Shown here: one piece after another, positions 1-8,196 of the stretch
How positions within the stretch are numbered: position 1 is the stretch's first letter
Layout of the letters: each line of letters starts with the position of its first letter
Assembly (NCBI GenBank): GCA_038327995.1
Contig: JBBQLP010000018.1
Location: forward strand, 1-50,764
Origin: CAIOYC01 sp038327995
Lineage (GTDB): Bacteria > Pseudomonadota > Alphaproteobacteria > Caulobacterales > Caulobacteraceae
Direction: 5' to 3'
DNA: 50,764 nt
Notes under the pieces: generated by a model
Told to the model about the DNA's origin: nothing
Databases searched by the model: none
The model's input: the letters and a program-made list of their open reading frames with translations, nothing else
Position numbers and translations under genes: made by a program

Positions 1-1343
1 GCCTGTTTCACGGCGTGGGCGATAGCCTGGACTACTCTTGCGACTAGTCGCTCATCGTCACCTTCGGCCATGACGCGGATGAGGGGTTCGGTGCCTGAAG
101 CGCGCACCAGCACCCGGCCCGAGCCGTTGAGGGACCTCTCGCCTTCGGCGATTGCGGTGAGCACCATGTCGCTCTTCAGGGGATCGCCTCCCGAGAAGCG
201 CACATTCACAAGCTTCTGCGGCACCGGCTCGAACTGGCGGGCGAGCGTGCTCATGGGAACGCCCGTCTGCACCAGCACTGACAGCACCTGCAGGGCGGCG
301 ATCAGTCCGTCTCCGGTGGTTGAGACGTCCGACAGAATGATGTGGCCGGATTGCTCGCCGCCGAGGTTGAAGCCGCCCGCGCGCATCTTCGCCATCACGT
401 GCCGGTCGCCGACATTGGTGCGCTCAAGGGTGAGCCCGCGCGTCTGCATCAATCGCTCGAGGCCGAGGTTGGACATGATGGTGCCGACCACGCCCCCGCC
501 GGTCAGCCGTCCCTCCGCCGCCCAGGCTGAGGCGATAATGGCCATGATCTGGTCGCCGTCGACGACCTGACCCTTTTCGTCGCAGATAACCAGCCGGTCC
601 GCGTCGCCATCGAGCGCGATGCCAATGTCGGCGCGCATATCGCGAACCGTGCGCGCCATGGCCTGCGGATAGGTGGAGCCGCATTCATCGTTGATGTTCA
701 GGCCATTGGGATCGACCCCCACCGGGATCACCTCGGCCCCGAGTTCATAAAGGGCGGTGGGGGCGACCTTGTAGGCAGCGCCGTTGGCGCAATCGACGAC
801 GATGCGCAGCTTCGACAGGTTCATGCCGCGCGGGAAGGTGGCCTTGGCGATCTCGACATAGCGGGCCTGGGCGTCTTCGATCCGAACCACCCGACCAAGC
901 TCGGTGGGAGCCGAAAGGTCGTCCTCCAGCCCCTGGTCCATCAGGGCCTCGATCTCGGCCTCGCGGGCGTCGGAGAGTTTGTATCCGTCCGGGCCGAACA
1001 GCTTGATCCCGTTGTCGGTGTGGGCGTTGTGGGAAGCGGAGATCATGACCCCGAGATCAGCCCGCATGGATCGGGTCATCATAGCCACCGCTGGCGTGGG
1101 CAGGGGGCCCAGCGTGCGCACATCCATACCGACGCTGGTGAACCCGGCGACAAGCGCCGGTTCGACCATATAGCCCGACAGGCGCGTATCTTTGCCAATC
1201 ACCACCAGGTGGCGCCGTTCCACATCGGAGCGGAACAAACGTCCAGTCGCCAACCCCACGCGCAACGCCACCTCCGCCGTCATTGGAAACTGGTTGGCGC
1301 GGCCGCGAATGCCGTCCGTGCCGAAATAGCTGCGCTTTGCCAT
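1..1343 (-). CDS. glmM: Phosphoglucosamine mutase, partial (3' end outside the window)
   Basis: GlmM interconverts glucosamine-6-phosphate and glucosamine-1-phosphate in the cytoplasm, the step after GlmS on the way to UDP-GlcNAc for peptidoglycan and LPS. The reading frame starts at the ATG read from 1343 with MAKRSYFGTDGIRG, the usual GlmM start. The active-site phosphoserine loop is visible (MISASHNAHTDNG), as is the metal-binding loop (LDGDADRL) and the C-terminal phosphate-binding segment (RASGTEPLIRVMAEG). The frame is still open at base 3, and by comparison with the family only a few C-terminal residues are missing. It diverges from glmS across 147 bp. Identification is secure. Confidence 0.95.
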   Translation of the reverse strand, partial: MAKRSYFGTDGIRGRANQFPMTAEVALRVGLATGRLFRSDVERRHLVVIGKDTRLSGYMVEPALVAGFTSVGMDVRTLGPLPTPAVAMMTRSMRADLGVMISASHNAHTDNGIKLFGPDGYKLSDAREAEIEALMDQGLEDDLSAPTELGRVVRIEDAQARYVEIAKATFPRGMNLSKLRIVVDCANGAAYKVAPTALYELGAEVIPVGVDPNGLNINDECGSTYPQAMARTVRDMRADIGIALDGDADRLVICDEKGQVVDGDQIMAIIASAWAAEGRLTGGGVVGTIMSNLGLERLMQTRGLTLERTNVGDRHVMAKMRAGGFNLGGEQSGHIILSDVSTTGDGLIAALQVLSVLVQTGVPMSTLARQFEPVPQKLVNVRFSGGDPLKSDMVLTAIAEGERSLNGSGRVLVRASGTEPLIRVMAEGDDERLVARVVQAIAHAVKQ

Positions 1344-1490
1344 GAGGTCGCCAAAGGAGAGGAAACGAACGGAAATCGAGATTTACCGCAACGGTCGTGG
1401 GAGAATGATAAAGGACATCGCCCGATCCTGCACCTCGCTGATTTGCGGGGAGAGGTGGGTCAGCCAGACGAGCGGAGCGTGAAGCCATTC

Positions 1491-3308
1491 ATGTGCGGCA
1501 TTATCGGTATTGTCGGAACCTCGCCCGTCGCCGGGCGGCTCATAGATAGCCTGAAACGGCTGGAGTATCGGGGCTACGACAGCGCCGGGGTGGCGACCTT
1601 GGTGGACGGGCGGTTGGAGCGGCGCCGGGCGCCCGGCAAGCTGCGCAACCTCGAGGAGGTGCTGGCGGCGGAGCCGCTCACAGGAACCGTCGGCATCGGT
1701 CACACCCGCTGGGCCACCCATGGCGCGCCGACCACCGCTAACGCCCACCCCCACTTCGCGGGGCAGGTGGCGGTGGTTCACAACGGCATCATCGAGAACT
1801 TCGCGGAGTTGAAGGCCGAACTCGAGGCGCAAGGCCGCACCTTCGACAGCCAGACCGACACCGAAGTCGTGGCCCACCTGTTCGACAGCTACCTCGAGAC
1901 CGGCCTTGCGCCCCTAGACGCCTTCAAGGCTATGCTGGACCGATTGACCGGCGCCTATGCGCTCGCTGTGCTGATCTCGGGCGAGACGCCTATGATCCTC
2001 GGCGCGCGGCTCGGGCCGCCCTTGGTGGTCGGCTATGGGGAGGGGGAGATGTACCTCGGCTCTGACGCTATCGCAGTTGGGCCCTTCACCCAGCGCATCG
2101 CTTACTTGGAAGAGGGCGATTACGTCGCCATCGATCACGACGGCGCTCAAATCTTCGATCTGGCCGGCAAACCGGCAAAGCGCCACATCAACACCGTGCC
2201 CGCCTCCGCCGCCTTGGTCGAAAAGGGCAACTACCGCCACTTCATGGAGAAGGAAATCCATGACCAGCCCGACGCCTGCCAGCACACCCTGTCGGCCTAT
2301 CTCGACCCGGTAAACATGAAGGCGCGTGCGCCGGGCGGTTTCGATTTTGCGGGGGTGGAACGACTTCAGATCGTGGCCTGCGGCACCTCCTACTATGCCG
2401 GGCTGACAGCCAAATATCTGTTCGAGAAGGTGGCGGGTCTGCCGGTGGACGTGGAAGTGGCTTCGGAGTTCCGCTATCGCGATCCGGCGATCTCCCCCGG
2501 CACCATGGCGCTGGGCATATCCCAGTCCGGGGAGACGGCAGACACACTTGCGGCTTTGCGCTGGTGCAAGGACAAGGGGCTGAAGACCGCCGCCCTCGTC
2601 AACGCCCACCATTCATCTATGGCGCGGGAAGCCTCGGTGAAGTGGCCTACCCACGCGGGAACAGAGATCGGCGTCGCCTCAACCAAGGCCTTCACCGCCC
2701 AGGTGTGCGCCCTCTCCGCCCTCGCCATTGTCGCCGGGGTAGCCCGGGGCAGGATCGACGCAAAGGAAGAGGCGCGCCTGGTGCATCTCCTACTCGAGAC
2801 CCCCCGCCTGATCGGCGAGTCGATCCAGGCGGAGACGCGGATCAAGGAACTGGCCTACGACCTCTCCAAGGCGCGCGATGTGCTCTACCTTGGGCGAGGG
2901 CCGCTTTATCCCCTGGCGATGGAAGGGGCGCTGAAGCTCAAGGAAATCAGCTATATCCACGCCGAAGGTTATGCAGCGGGCGAGCTGAAACACGGTCCCA
3001 TCGCCCTGATCGACGAGGCGACGCCGGTGGTGGTGATCGCACCCTCCGATCCCCTGTCGGAAAAGACCATGTCCAATATGCAGGAGGTGGCGGCGCGGGG
3101 CGGCCCAATTATCATGGTGACGGACGAAGCGGGGGCGAAACACGCGCCGCTCTTGGCCGACGTGATTATTTGCCCGGCGTGCGATCCGTTCATCGCGCCC
3201 CTGGTCTATGCCGCGCCGATCCAACTCCTCGCCTACCACGTGGCCGTGCAGAAGGGGACTGACGTGGACCAGCCCCGCAACCTCGCCAAATCGGTGACTG
3301 TCGAGTAG
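1491..3308 (+). CDS. glmS: Glutamine--fructose-6-phosphate aminotransferase (isomerizing)
   Basis: GlmS makes glucosamine-6-phosphate from fructose-6-phosphate and glutamine, the committed step of amino-sugar synthesis. I chose the ATG at 1491 because the protein must begin MCGIIGIVG: Cys2 becomes the N-terminal nucleophile of the glutaminase domain after Met removal. The frame is open further upstream, but that extension is not GlmS-like. The product is 605 aa, close to the usual ~609. The N-terminal class II amidotransferase part shows GHTRWATHG. Two SIS domains follow, with the sugar-phosphate motifs CGTSYYAG and SQSGETADT and the C-terminal LAKSVTVE. glmM lies divergently upstream, so two steps of one pathway flank a shared promoter region. 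No glmS-ribozyme-like leader is apparent. Confidence 0.97.
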   Translation: MCGIIGIVGTSPVAGRLIDSLKRLEYRGYDSAGVATLVDGRLERRRAPGKLRNLEEVLAAEPLTGTVGIGHTRWATHGAPTTANAHPHFAGQVAVVHNGIIENFAELKAELEAQGRTFDSQTDTEVVAHLFDSYLETGLAPLDAFKAMLDRLTGAYALAVLISGETPMILGARLGPPLVVGYGEGEMYLGSDAIAVGPFTQRIAYLEEGDYVAIDHDGAQIFDLAGKPAKRHINTVPASAALVEKGNYRHFMEKEIHDQPDACQHTLSAYLDPVNMKARAPGGFDFAGVERLQIVACGTSYYAGLTAKYLFEKVAGLPVDVEVASEFRYRDPAISPGTMALGISQSGETADTLAALRWCKDKGLKTAALVNAHHSSMAREASVKWPTHAGTEIGVASTKAFTAQVCALSALAIVAGVARGRIDAKEEARLVHLLLETPRLIGESIQAETRIKELAYDLSKARDVLYLGRGPLYPLAMEGALKLKEISYIHAEGYAAGELKHGPIALIDEATPVVVIAPSDPLSEKTMSNMQEVAARGGPIIMVTDEAGAKHAPLLADVIICPACDPFIAPLVYAAPIQLLAYHVAVQKGTDVDQPRNLAKSVTVE

Positions 3309-3311
3309 CGA

Positions 3312-3917
3312 CTAGGAAGTCGCCAGCGTGTCCTCGACCTGCCCCAGGCGGTCCTTGCCGAAGAACATTTCCTCGCCCACGAAAAAGGTCGGAATGCCGA
3401 AGGCGCCGCGCTCCACCGCTCGCTGGGTGTTGGCGACCAATGCGGCTTTGACGCTCTCGTCCTGGGTGCGAAGGAGCAGGGCAGGGCCGTTGAGACCGGC
3501 CTTGTTCAGCACCTCGCCCACCACTGCGGGGTCGTCCATCTTCAGCCCGTCTTCCCACATGGCCCTCAGCACTGAGGAGACATAGCGGTCCTTGTCGCCC
3601 TCCATCTCCGACGCGATCAGGCCGCGCATGACGAGGAGGGTGTTGACCGGGAAATGCGGGTTCATCTTGAAATGCTTCAGGCCATGCTTCTCGATGAAGC
3701 GCCGGGTCTCCAGCATCTCGTATGCCAGCTTCCCGTGCACCCCGCCAAAGGCGATCATCGGGGCCTGGTTGCCGGTAGCCTTGAAGATCCCGCCGAGCAG
3801 GCAGGGGATCAGGTTGACGCTCGCCCCCGTCCGTTCCGCAATCCCCGGCAGCACCTTCCACGCCAGATAGGCGTTGGGGCTGGCGAAATCGAAGATGAAA
3901 TCGATGGTCTTCGTCAT
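3312..3917 (-). CDS. 2-hydroxychromene-2-carboxylate isomerase / DsbA-fold (kappa-GST-like) protein
   Basis: A 201-aa protein of the DsbA/HCCA-isomerase family, thioredoxin-fold proteins that use glutathione in aromatic degradation or act as kappa-class GSTs. The N-terminus (TIDFIFDFASPNAYLAWKVL) has the family's F-D-x-x-S-P-N/Y-x-Y/A-L-A pattern with Ser in place of a CXXC pair, so it is not a disulfide oxidoreductase. The C-terminal GAFGIPTFFVGEEMFFGKDRL is the conserved cis-Pro segment. I chose the ATG at 3917 because it leaves 2 nt after the stop of the upstream SDR gene and gives the normal family length; an in-frame start at 3938 would overlap that gene. It is the last gene of the long minus-strand run. 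The substrate is unknown. Confidence 0.85.
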   Translation of the reverse strand: MTKTIDFIFDFASPNAYLAWKVLPGIAERTGASVNLIPCLLGGIFKATGNQAPMIAFGGVHGKLAYEMLETRRFIEKHGLKHFKMNPHFPVNTLLVMRGLIASEMEGDKDRYVSSVLRAMWEDGLKMDDPAVVGEVLNKAGLNGPALLLRTQDESVKAALVANTQRAVERGAFGIPTFFVGEEMFFGKDRLGQVEDTLATS

Positions 3918-3919
3918 CG

Positions 3920-4666
3920 TCACCAGGCCTCGGACCAAGGACGCAGGTCCATCTCGTGTGTCCAGGTCGAGCGTCCCTGATTGTGCAGCCAGACGTAGTT
4001 GCGGGCGATCTCGTCGGGTTTCAGCACTTCGTCACGCGCCAACCTTTCCTCGATGTCCGGCATACGGCTCCGGGTGAAGGTTCCGTCGATCGAGCCATCT
4101 ACGATGACGTGCGCCACGTGCACCCCCTGTGGTCCGAGTTCGCGCGCCATGCTCTGGGCCAGGGCTCTGAGCGCGTGCTTCGCGCCGGAGAAGGCGGAGA
4201 ACAGTGACCTACCTCTCACACTCGCCGTAGCCCCGGTGAAGATCACCGTTCCCCGTCCTCGCGGCGTCATCACCCGGGCCGCTTCCCGCCCGGTGATGAA
4301 GCCGGACAGCGTCGCCATTTCCCACACCTTGGTGTAGACCCGCGTGGTGGTCTCGGTGAGCGGAAACCAGACATTCGCGCCGATGTTGAAGACAACGACC
4401 TCAAGAGGGCCGATCTCGGCCTCGATCTTGTCGACCAGGGCGATCATGTCCACCTCCTCGCGGGCGTCGACCCCGAAGGCGTGGGCGGTCCCGCCCTCGT
4501 CACGGATGGACTGCGCGGTTGCTTCGAGTTGCTCCTCGTTGCGCGGACGCCGGGTGAGGCAGACGGTCAGCCCCTCTCGCGCAAACGCCCGACCGATAGC
4601 CGCGCCGACCCCGTCGCCAGCCCCGACAACCAGGCAGACGCCCCGCTTGGCTGCTGCCCCGCTCAC
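3920..4666 (-). CDS. Divergent short-chain dehydrogenase lacking the catalytic Tyr
   Basis: A 248-aa Rossmann-fold SDR. The glycine-rich cofactor loop is atypical (VVGAGDGVGAAIG instead of TGxxxGIG) and the NNAG motif is replaced by FNIGAN. A Ser at the expected place (TGATAS, S149) and Lys163 are present, but the catalytic Tyr of YxxxK is Phe159 (FSGAK). From memory, CDD describes such a subgroup (SDR_c10), with an imperfect glycine motif and Phe for Tyr. Normal SDR hydride transfer with Tyr as acid/base is therefore unlikely and the activity is unknown. It starts at GTG 4666, overlapping the preceding stop as GTGA, and ends 2 nt before the next gene, which implies tight translational coupling. 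Confidence 0.85.
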   Translation of the reverse strand: MSGAAAKRGVCLVVGAGDGVGAAIGRAFAREGLTVCLTRRPRNEEQLEATAQSIRDEGGTAHAFGVDAREEVDMIALVDKIEAEIGPLEVVVFNIGANVWFPLTETTTRVYTKVWEMATLSGFITGREAARVMTPRGRGTVIFTGATASVRGRSLFSAFSGAKHALRALAQSMARELGPQGVHVAHVIVDGSIDGTFTRSRMPDIEERLARDEVLKPDEIARNYVWLHNQGRSTWTHEMDLRPWSEAW

Positions 4667-4845
4667 GACTTGCGCAGCGCCGGTTTGGATTTGGAGGCGG
4701 AGCGGGCGGCGGCGGCGCGCCGGGCCTGCTCATTGCCCGCCGTAGGACTGCGAGCCCCGCCTTGAGCCGCCTTCTTTTTGGCCACCAGCGCCGCCATGGT
4801 CTCGGTCGCGGTCTTCGGCTGGTTCTCGTCGTCTGGCTTTGTCAT
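4663..4845 (-). CDS. Small basic hypothetical protein (60 aa)
   Basis: A 60-aa ORF with no recognised domain. It has an acidic/polar N-terminus (MTKPDDENQPKTATET), then an Ala/Lys/Arg-rich stretch ending in KSKPALRKS. It is low-complexity, very basic and probably disordered. Support for a real gene is positional: the ATG lies 20 nt after the stop of the DUF885 gene and its TGA overlaps the GTG of the following SDR (GTGA), so it fills an operon gap exactly. It is too short and too unlike the family to be the small subunit of an N,N-dimethylformamidase. Function unknown. Confidence 0.6.
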   Translation of the reverse strand: MTKPDDENQPKTATETMAALVAKKKAAQGGARSPTAGNEQARRAAAARSASKSKPALRKS

Positions 4846-4865
4846 CCGTCTATTCTAGCACGACT

Positions 4866-6695
4866 TCAGGCCGCTTTGACGCTGGCGATCCAGCTATCGC
4901 CGACGCCCTTCAGAATATCTAGCGGCACGCGTCCGCAGTCCAGGATCGCCTCGTGGAAATCCTTGATGTCGAACTTCGGTCCCAGCACAGCCTTGGCCTT
5001 GTCGCGGATGCCGTTGATGACGGTGTGGCCGAGCTTGTAGCTGCACGCCTGCCCGGGCGTGGCGCAATAGCGTTCAACTTCCCGGGCGGCGAAGCCTGGC
5101 GCCTCCCCATCCTGAGCGACGAAATAGGCGATCGCCTTCTCGCGGGACCATTTCAGATGGTGGATGCCGGTATCGACGACGCAGCGATTGGCCCGGAAAA
5201 GCTGGAACTTGAGATAGCCCAGCCGCCCCAAGGGATCGTCGTCATACATACCGATTTCGTCGGCCAGTTGCTCGGCGTAGAGCGCCCAACCTTCTGCGTA
5301 GCCTGAAAAGCCAATGGTCTTGCGGATCAGCGGCAGGTTCTTGTTCGACAGAGACAGGCCGCCTTCGAGCTGGTGCCCCGGCAGTCCCTCGTGAAAGACG
5401 GTGGTGGACAAGCAGAACTTCGGCCATTCGGCTGAATCGTGCAGGTTGAAATAGACTAGGCCGGGCCGTGATCCATCGAGCGCCGGTCCCTGCGAGAACG
5501 CGGAGGCTGCGCCAGCCTCGGTCTGCGCAGGCACCCGGCGCACCTCGAACTTGTATTTGGGGTCAGGCAGGCGGTGGAAGACGCTGGGAAGCCTAGGCCG
5601 GATGTCGTCGAGGCGCTTGTTGCAATAGGCGATGGCGTCGAGCTTCCCGGCGTCGGTGTTCGGATAAAGCTGCTTGGGGTCCTTGTAGAGCCCGGCCATG
5701 CGCTCACCGACCGTGCCCCTGGTCAGACCCTGCGCCTTCAGGAGACCGTCCATGCGGGCGGTGATGGCCTTGGCCTGCTCCAGCCCGATCTTGTGCACCT
5801 CGTCCGGGGTCAGGCGGGTGGTGGTCGTGTTGTGCAGGGCGGTAGCGTAGAACTCCGCCCCCTGCTTGAAGCGCCACAGGCCCGCATCGTGGCTGGCGTG
5901 AGCGCGTAGGCGCCTGGTTTCGGCGATCTGCCGTTCCAGCGCCGGGGCGATCTTGTCGACGTAGATTTTCGCCGCGTCCCGGCCATAGCTGTCGCCAAAC
6001 CCCTTGGCCGCCGCGCGTTTGGTGATCGAGGCGACGAGCAGGTTGCTCTCGGCCGGTCCGTCGCTCTTGCCCAGTTGTGTCAGGGTCAGGTCGAGCAGGA
6101 AATCGGGAGGAACCACGCCCAACCCGGCGTCGTGTTTCATCTTGGCGGTGTTGGCGTCGAGCTGGTCGCCGAAGGCCGCGAGGCGTGATAGATAGGCGCC
6201 AGCGTCCTCTTTTGTCTCGATCCGGTGCTTGGTGTCGAGGAAATCAGGGACCTGCTGATAGGCCCCGGTAAGCTGGCTGACGACGTAGGGCGAGGGGCCG
6301 AAGCCCGCCCCGCCGAACGCGAACTTCTGCACCGCCGTCGCAGACTCCCGCGTGTAAAGCACCGTCTGATAGTTCAGCTTGTCCGCCGCGCCGAGGGCCG
6401 ATGGATCGAACGCTTTCAGCCGCTCAAGCTGACTGCGGGTCAGGGCCCGGGCGCGGGCGACCCCGGCTTCGGACTCGTCCGAAAGCTTGCCCTTCAGGTC
6501 GGCGTTGGCGCCCGTGTCGAGGCCAAGCTGCGTCGCGCCTTCAGGCCGTTCACGTAGCCCCTCCTTGAAAAAGGCGTCGAACATCGCATTCAACTCCGCC
6601 GCCGTTCCGGGCGCGGCGTTCGCCAGGCCGGGCAGGACGGCAGCCGCGCCAACGGCGGTAGCGGTCGTGGTCAGAAGGGTGCGGCGGTTCAGCAT
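4866..6695 (-). CDS. Tat-exported DUF885 family metallopeptidase-like protein
   Basis: A 609-aa DUF885 protein, a family distantly related to gluzincin/M32-type zinc peptidases. The N-terminus carries a twin-arginine signal (NRRTLLTTTATAVGAAAV, probable cleavage after ANA), so it is predicted to be periplasmic. The zinc site is visible: HEGLPGH from about residue 435, followed by YAEGWALYAE, which supplies the third ligand Glu. Length is normal for exported members. In the operon it follows the amidase by 48 nt and precedes the 60-aa gene by 20 nt. Export of a peptidase-like enzyme within a cytoplasmic amidase/aminotransferase operon suggests processing of a peptide-like substrate before uptake; that is inference. 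Confidence 0.9.
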   Translation of the reverse strand: MLNRRTLLTTTATAVGAAAVLPGLANAAPGTAAELNAMFDAFFKEGLRERPEGATQLGLDTGANADLKGKLSDESEAGVARARALTRSQLERLKAFDPSALGAADKLNYQTVLYTRESATAVQKFAFGGAGFGPSPYVVSQLTGAYQQVPDFLDTKHRIETKEDAGAYLSRLAAFGDQLDANTAKMKHDAGLGVVPPDFLLDLTLTQLGKSDGPAESNLLVASITKRAAAKGFGDSYGRDAAKIYVDKIAPALERQIAETRRLRAHASHDAGLWRFKQGAEFYATALHNTTTTRLTPDEVHKIGLEQAKAITARMDGLLKAQGLTRGTVGERMAGLYKDPKQLYPNTDAGKLDAIAYCNKRLDDIRPRLPSVFHRLPDPKYKFEVRRVPAQTEAGAASAFSQGPALDGSRPGLVYFNLHDSAEWPKFCLSTTVFHEGLPGHQLEGGLSLSNKNLPLIRKTIGFSGYAEGWALYAEQLADEIGMYDDDPLGRLGYLKFQLFRANRCVVDTGIHHLKWSREKAIAYFVAQDGEAPGFAAREVERYCATPGQACSYKLGHTVINGIRDKAKAVLGPKFDIKDFHEAILDCGRVPLDILKGVGDSWIASVKAA

Positions 6696-6743
6696 CGGGT
6701 GTCCATTCGGTTGTCGGCTTTGGGCGGTGTCGGCGCGTGGCGG

Positions 6744-8171
6744 TCAGTTCCAGATCGGCGGCTTGCGATCCTTCCAGGGACATTCCTTCTCCAGTTGCCC
6801 GGCGAGGCGATAGAGGGTCGCTTCATCGGCGAATTGGCCTGTGAACATCATCCCCATGGGCAGGTTGTCCGCCGATTGCCACAGCGGCAAGGACAGCGAC
6901 GGTTGGCCAGTGAAGTTGAACGGCGGGGTAGTGGCGTAGGTCGAGGACTGGCGCCGGTCGAACTCTTTTAGTTCCAGGTTCAGGGGATCGAGCCAATCCA
7001 CGCGCGGCGAGGTCGTGCTCATGGTCGGTGTGAGAAAGACGTCGAATCCCTCGAACCGCTTCAGGATTTCGCGGTTGAACAGGCGAAGTTCCTGCCAGCC
7101 CCAAAGGGCCTGCTGGCCGTTGATCCGCTTGCCTGCCTCATAGCCTCGCCGGGCGAGGGGGCCGAGTTCACTGTCGCCGGGCTCGCGGCCCAGCTTGTCG
7201 ACCCATCGCTTGACGTTCGCCGAGAAGTTGGAGGCGCTGACGAGGCCTTGCGCCCGGTAGAGCGCGCGGTAGTCGATCCCCAGTCCCTGCTCGAACACCT
7301 CATGGCCAAGGCCCTTCAGAAGCTCCACCGTCTTGTGCACCGCCGCCAGCATCTCATTGGCGATAGGCCGTCCGTTCGGGGTTTCAGCCGACCAGGCGAT
7401 GCGCAGTTTGCCGGGGCTGCGGCTGATTTCCTCCAGATACGGCCGCTCTTTCGCCGGAGCCTGGAAGGGGTCGCCGGGCTGGGCATAGCCGGTGGCGTCG
7501 AGCATGGCGGCTGAGTCGCGCACCGTGCGGCTGACCACGTGGTGAACGGAAAAGCCCATAGCGCCGTCGGTGACTTCGCAGATGGGCGTGCGGTCGCGGG
7601 TGATCTTCATGCCGACAAGGCCGCAGTTGGCCGCCGGGATGCGGATGGAACCGAGACCGTCGCTGGCGTGCGCCATCGGCACTATCCCCGCCGCTGTCGC
7701 CGAGGCTGCGCCCCCCGATGAGCCCCCCGAAATGTGATCCGGGTTCCAGGGGTTGCGGCAGGCGCCGAGCTTTTCAGAGTTGGTCACGCCGGGGATGCCG
7801 AACTCCGGCGTATTGGTCTTGCCGACCAGAACCACGCCCGCCGCGCGGTAGCGTTTGACGAGTTCGCTGTCTTCCTCGTCCGCCGCCACCTGCGCGAAAT
7901 GGCTGCCGGAGGTGCGGGGCCATCCCTTCACCTGCGCGCCGAGGTCCTTGATCAGGAAGGGAACGCCGCGGAACGGGCCGTCTGGCAGAGGCGCAGCGGC
8001 GACCTTGCGCGCCTCGTCATAGGCGGTGTGGACGACGGCGTTCAGCGTCCCGTTGTGCTTCTCGATCCGCGCAATGGCGGCGTCTAGCAACTCAGTGGGG
8101 GTGATCTCTTTCTTCCCGACCAGTTCGGCGAGACCTAGCCCGTCATAATCGGCGTATTCCGCGAAGGCCAT
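6744..8171 (-). CDS. Amidase (amidase-signature family)
   Basis: A 475-aa serine amidase of the amidase-signature family, hydrolysing carboxamides in the cytoplasm (no signal peptide). The catalytic triad can be placed: Lys75 in FLIKDL, cis-Ser151 in SGGSSGGA, and nucleophile Ser175 in DGLGSIRIPA, 24 residues further on as in known members. The ATG at 8171 is preceded by AAGGAG with a 6-nt spacer, which fixes the start. It is not GatA: there is no gatB/gatC nearby and the neighbours are an aminotransferase (25 nt upstream) and a DUF885 peptidase. The substrate is probably an aliphatic or aryl amide produced by the same operon; I cannot tell which. Confidence 0.93.
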   Translation of the reverse strand: MAFAEYADYDGLGLAELVGKKEITPTELLDAAIARIEKHNGTLNAVVHTAYDEARKVAAAPLPDGPFRGVPFLIKDLGAQVKGWPRTSGSHFAQVAADEEDSELVKRYRAAGVVLVGKTNTPEFGIPGVTNSEKLGACRNPWNPDHISGGSSGGAASATAAGIVPMAHASDGLGSIRIPAANCGLVGMKITRDRTPICEVTDGAMGFSVHHVVSRTVRDSAAMLDATGYAQPGDPFQAPAKERPYLEEISRSPGKLRIAWSAETPNGRPIANEMLAAVHKTVELLKGLGHEVFEQGLGIDYRALYRAQGLVSASNFSANVKRWVDKLGREPGDSELGPLARRGYEAGKRINGQQALWGWQELRLFNREILKRFEGFDVFLTPTMSTTSPRVDWLDPLNLELKEFDRRQSSTYATTPPFNFTGQPSLSLPLWQSADNLPMGMMFTGQFADEATLYRLAGQLEKECPWKDRKPPIWN

Positions 8172-8196
8172 TTTCGGCTCCTTGTTTGAGTGCTCG

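Noticed and set aside
1020..1490. Open frame extending glmS upstream by 157 codons
   Set aside because: It is antisense to glmM, has no GlmS similarity, and would bury the essential N-terminal Cys of the glutaminase.
1491..1560. A glmS ribozyme or riboswitch
   Set aside because: The glmS ribozyme is a feature of Firmicutes and the 147-bp leader shows no matching fold that I could see.
4663..4845. The 60-aa ORF as DMFase small subunit
   Set aside because: The known small subunit is about 15 kDa with a helical fold; this protein is half that and low-complexity.
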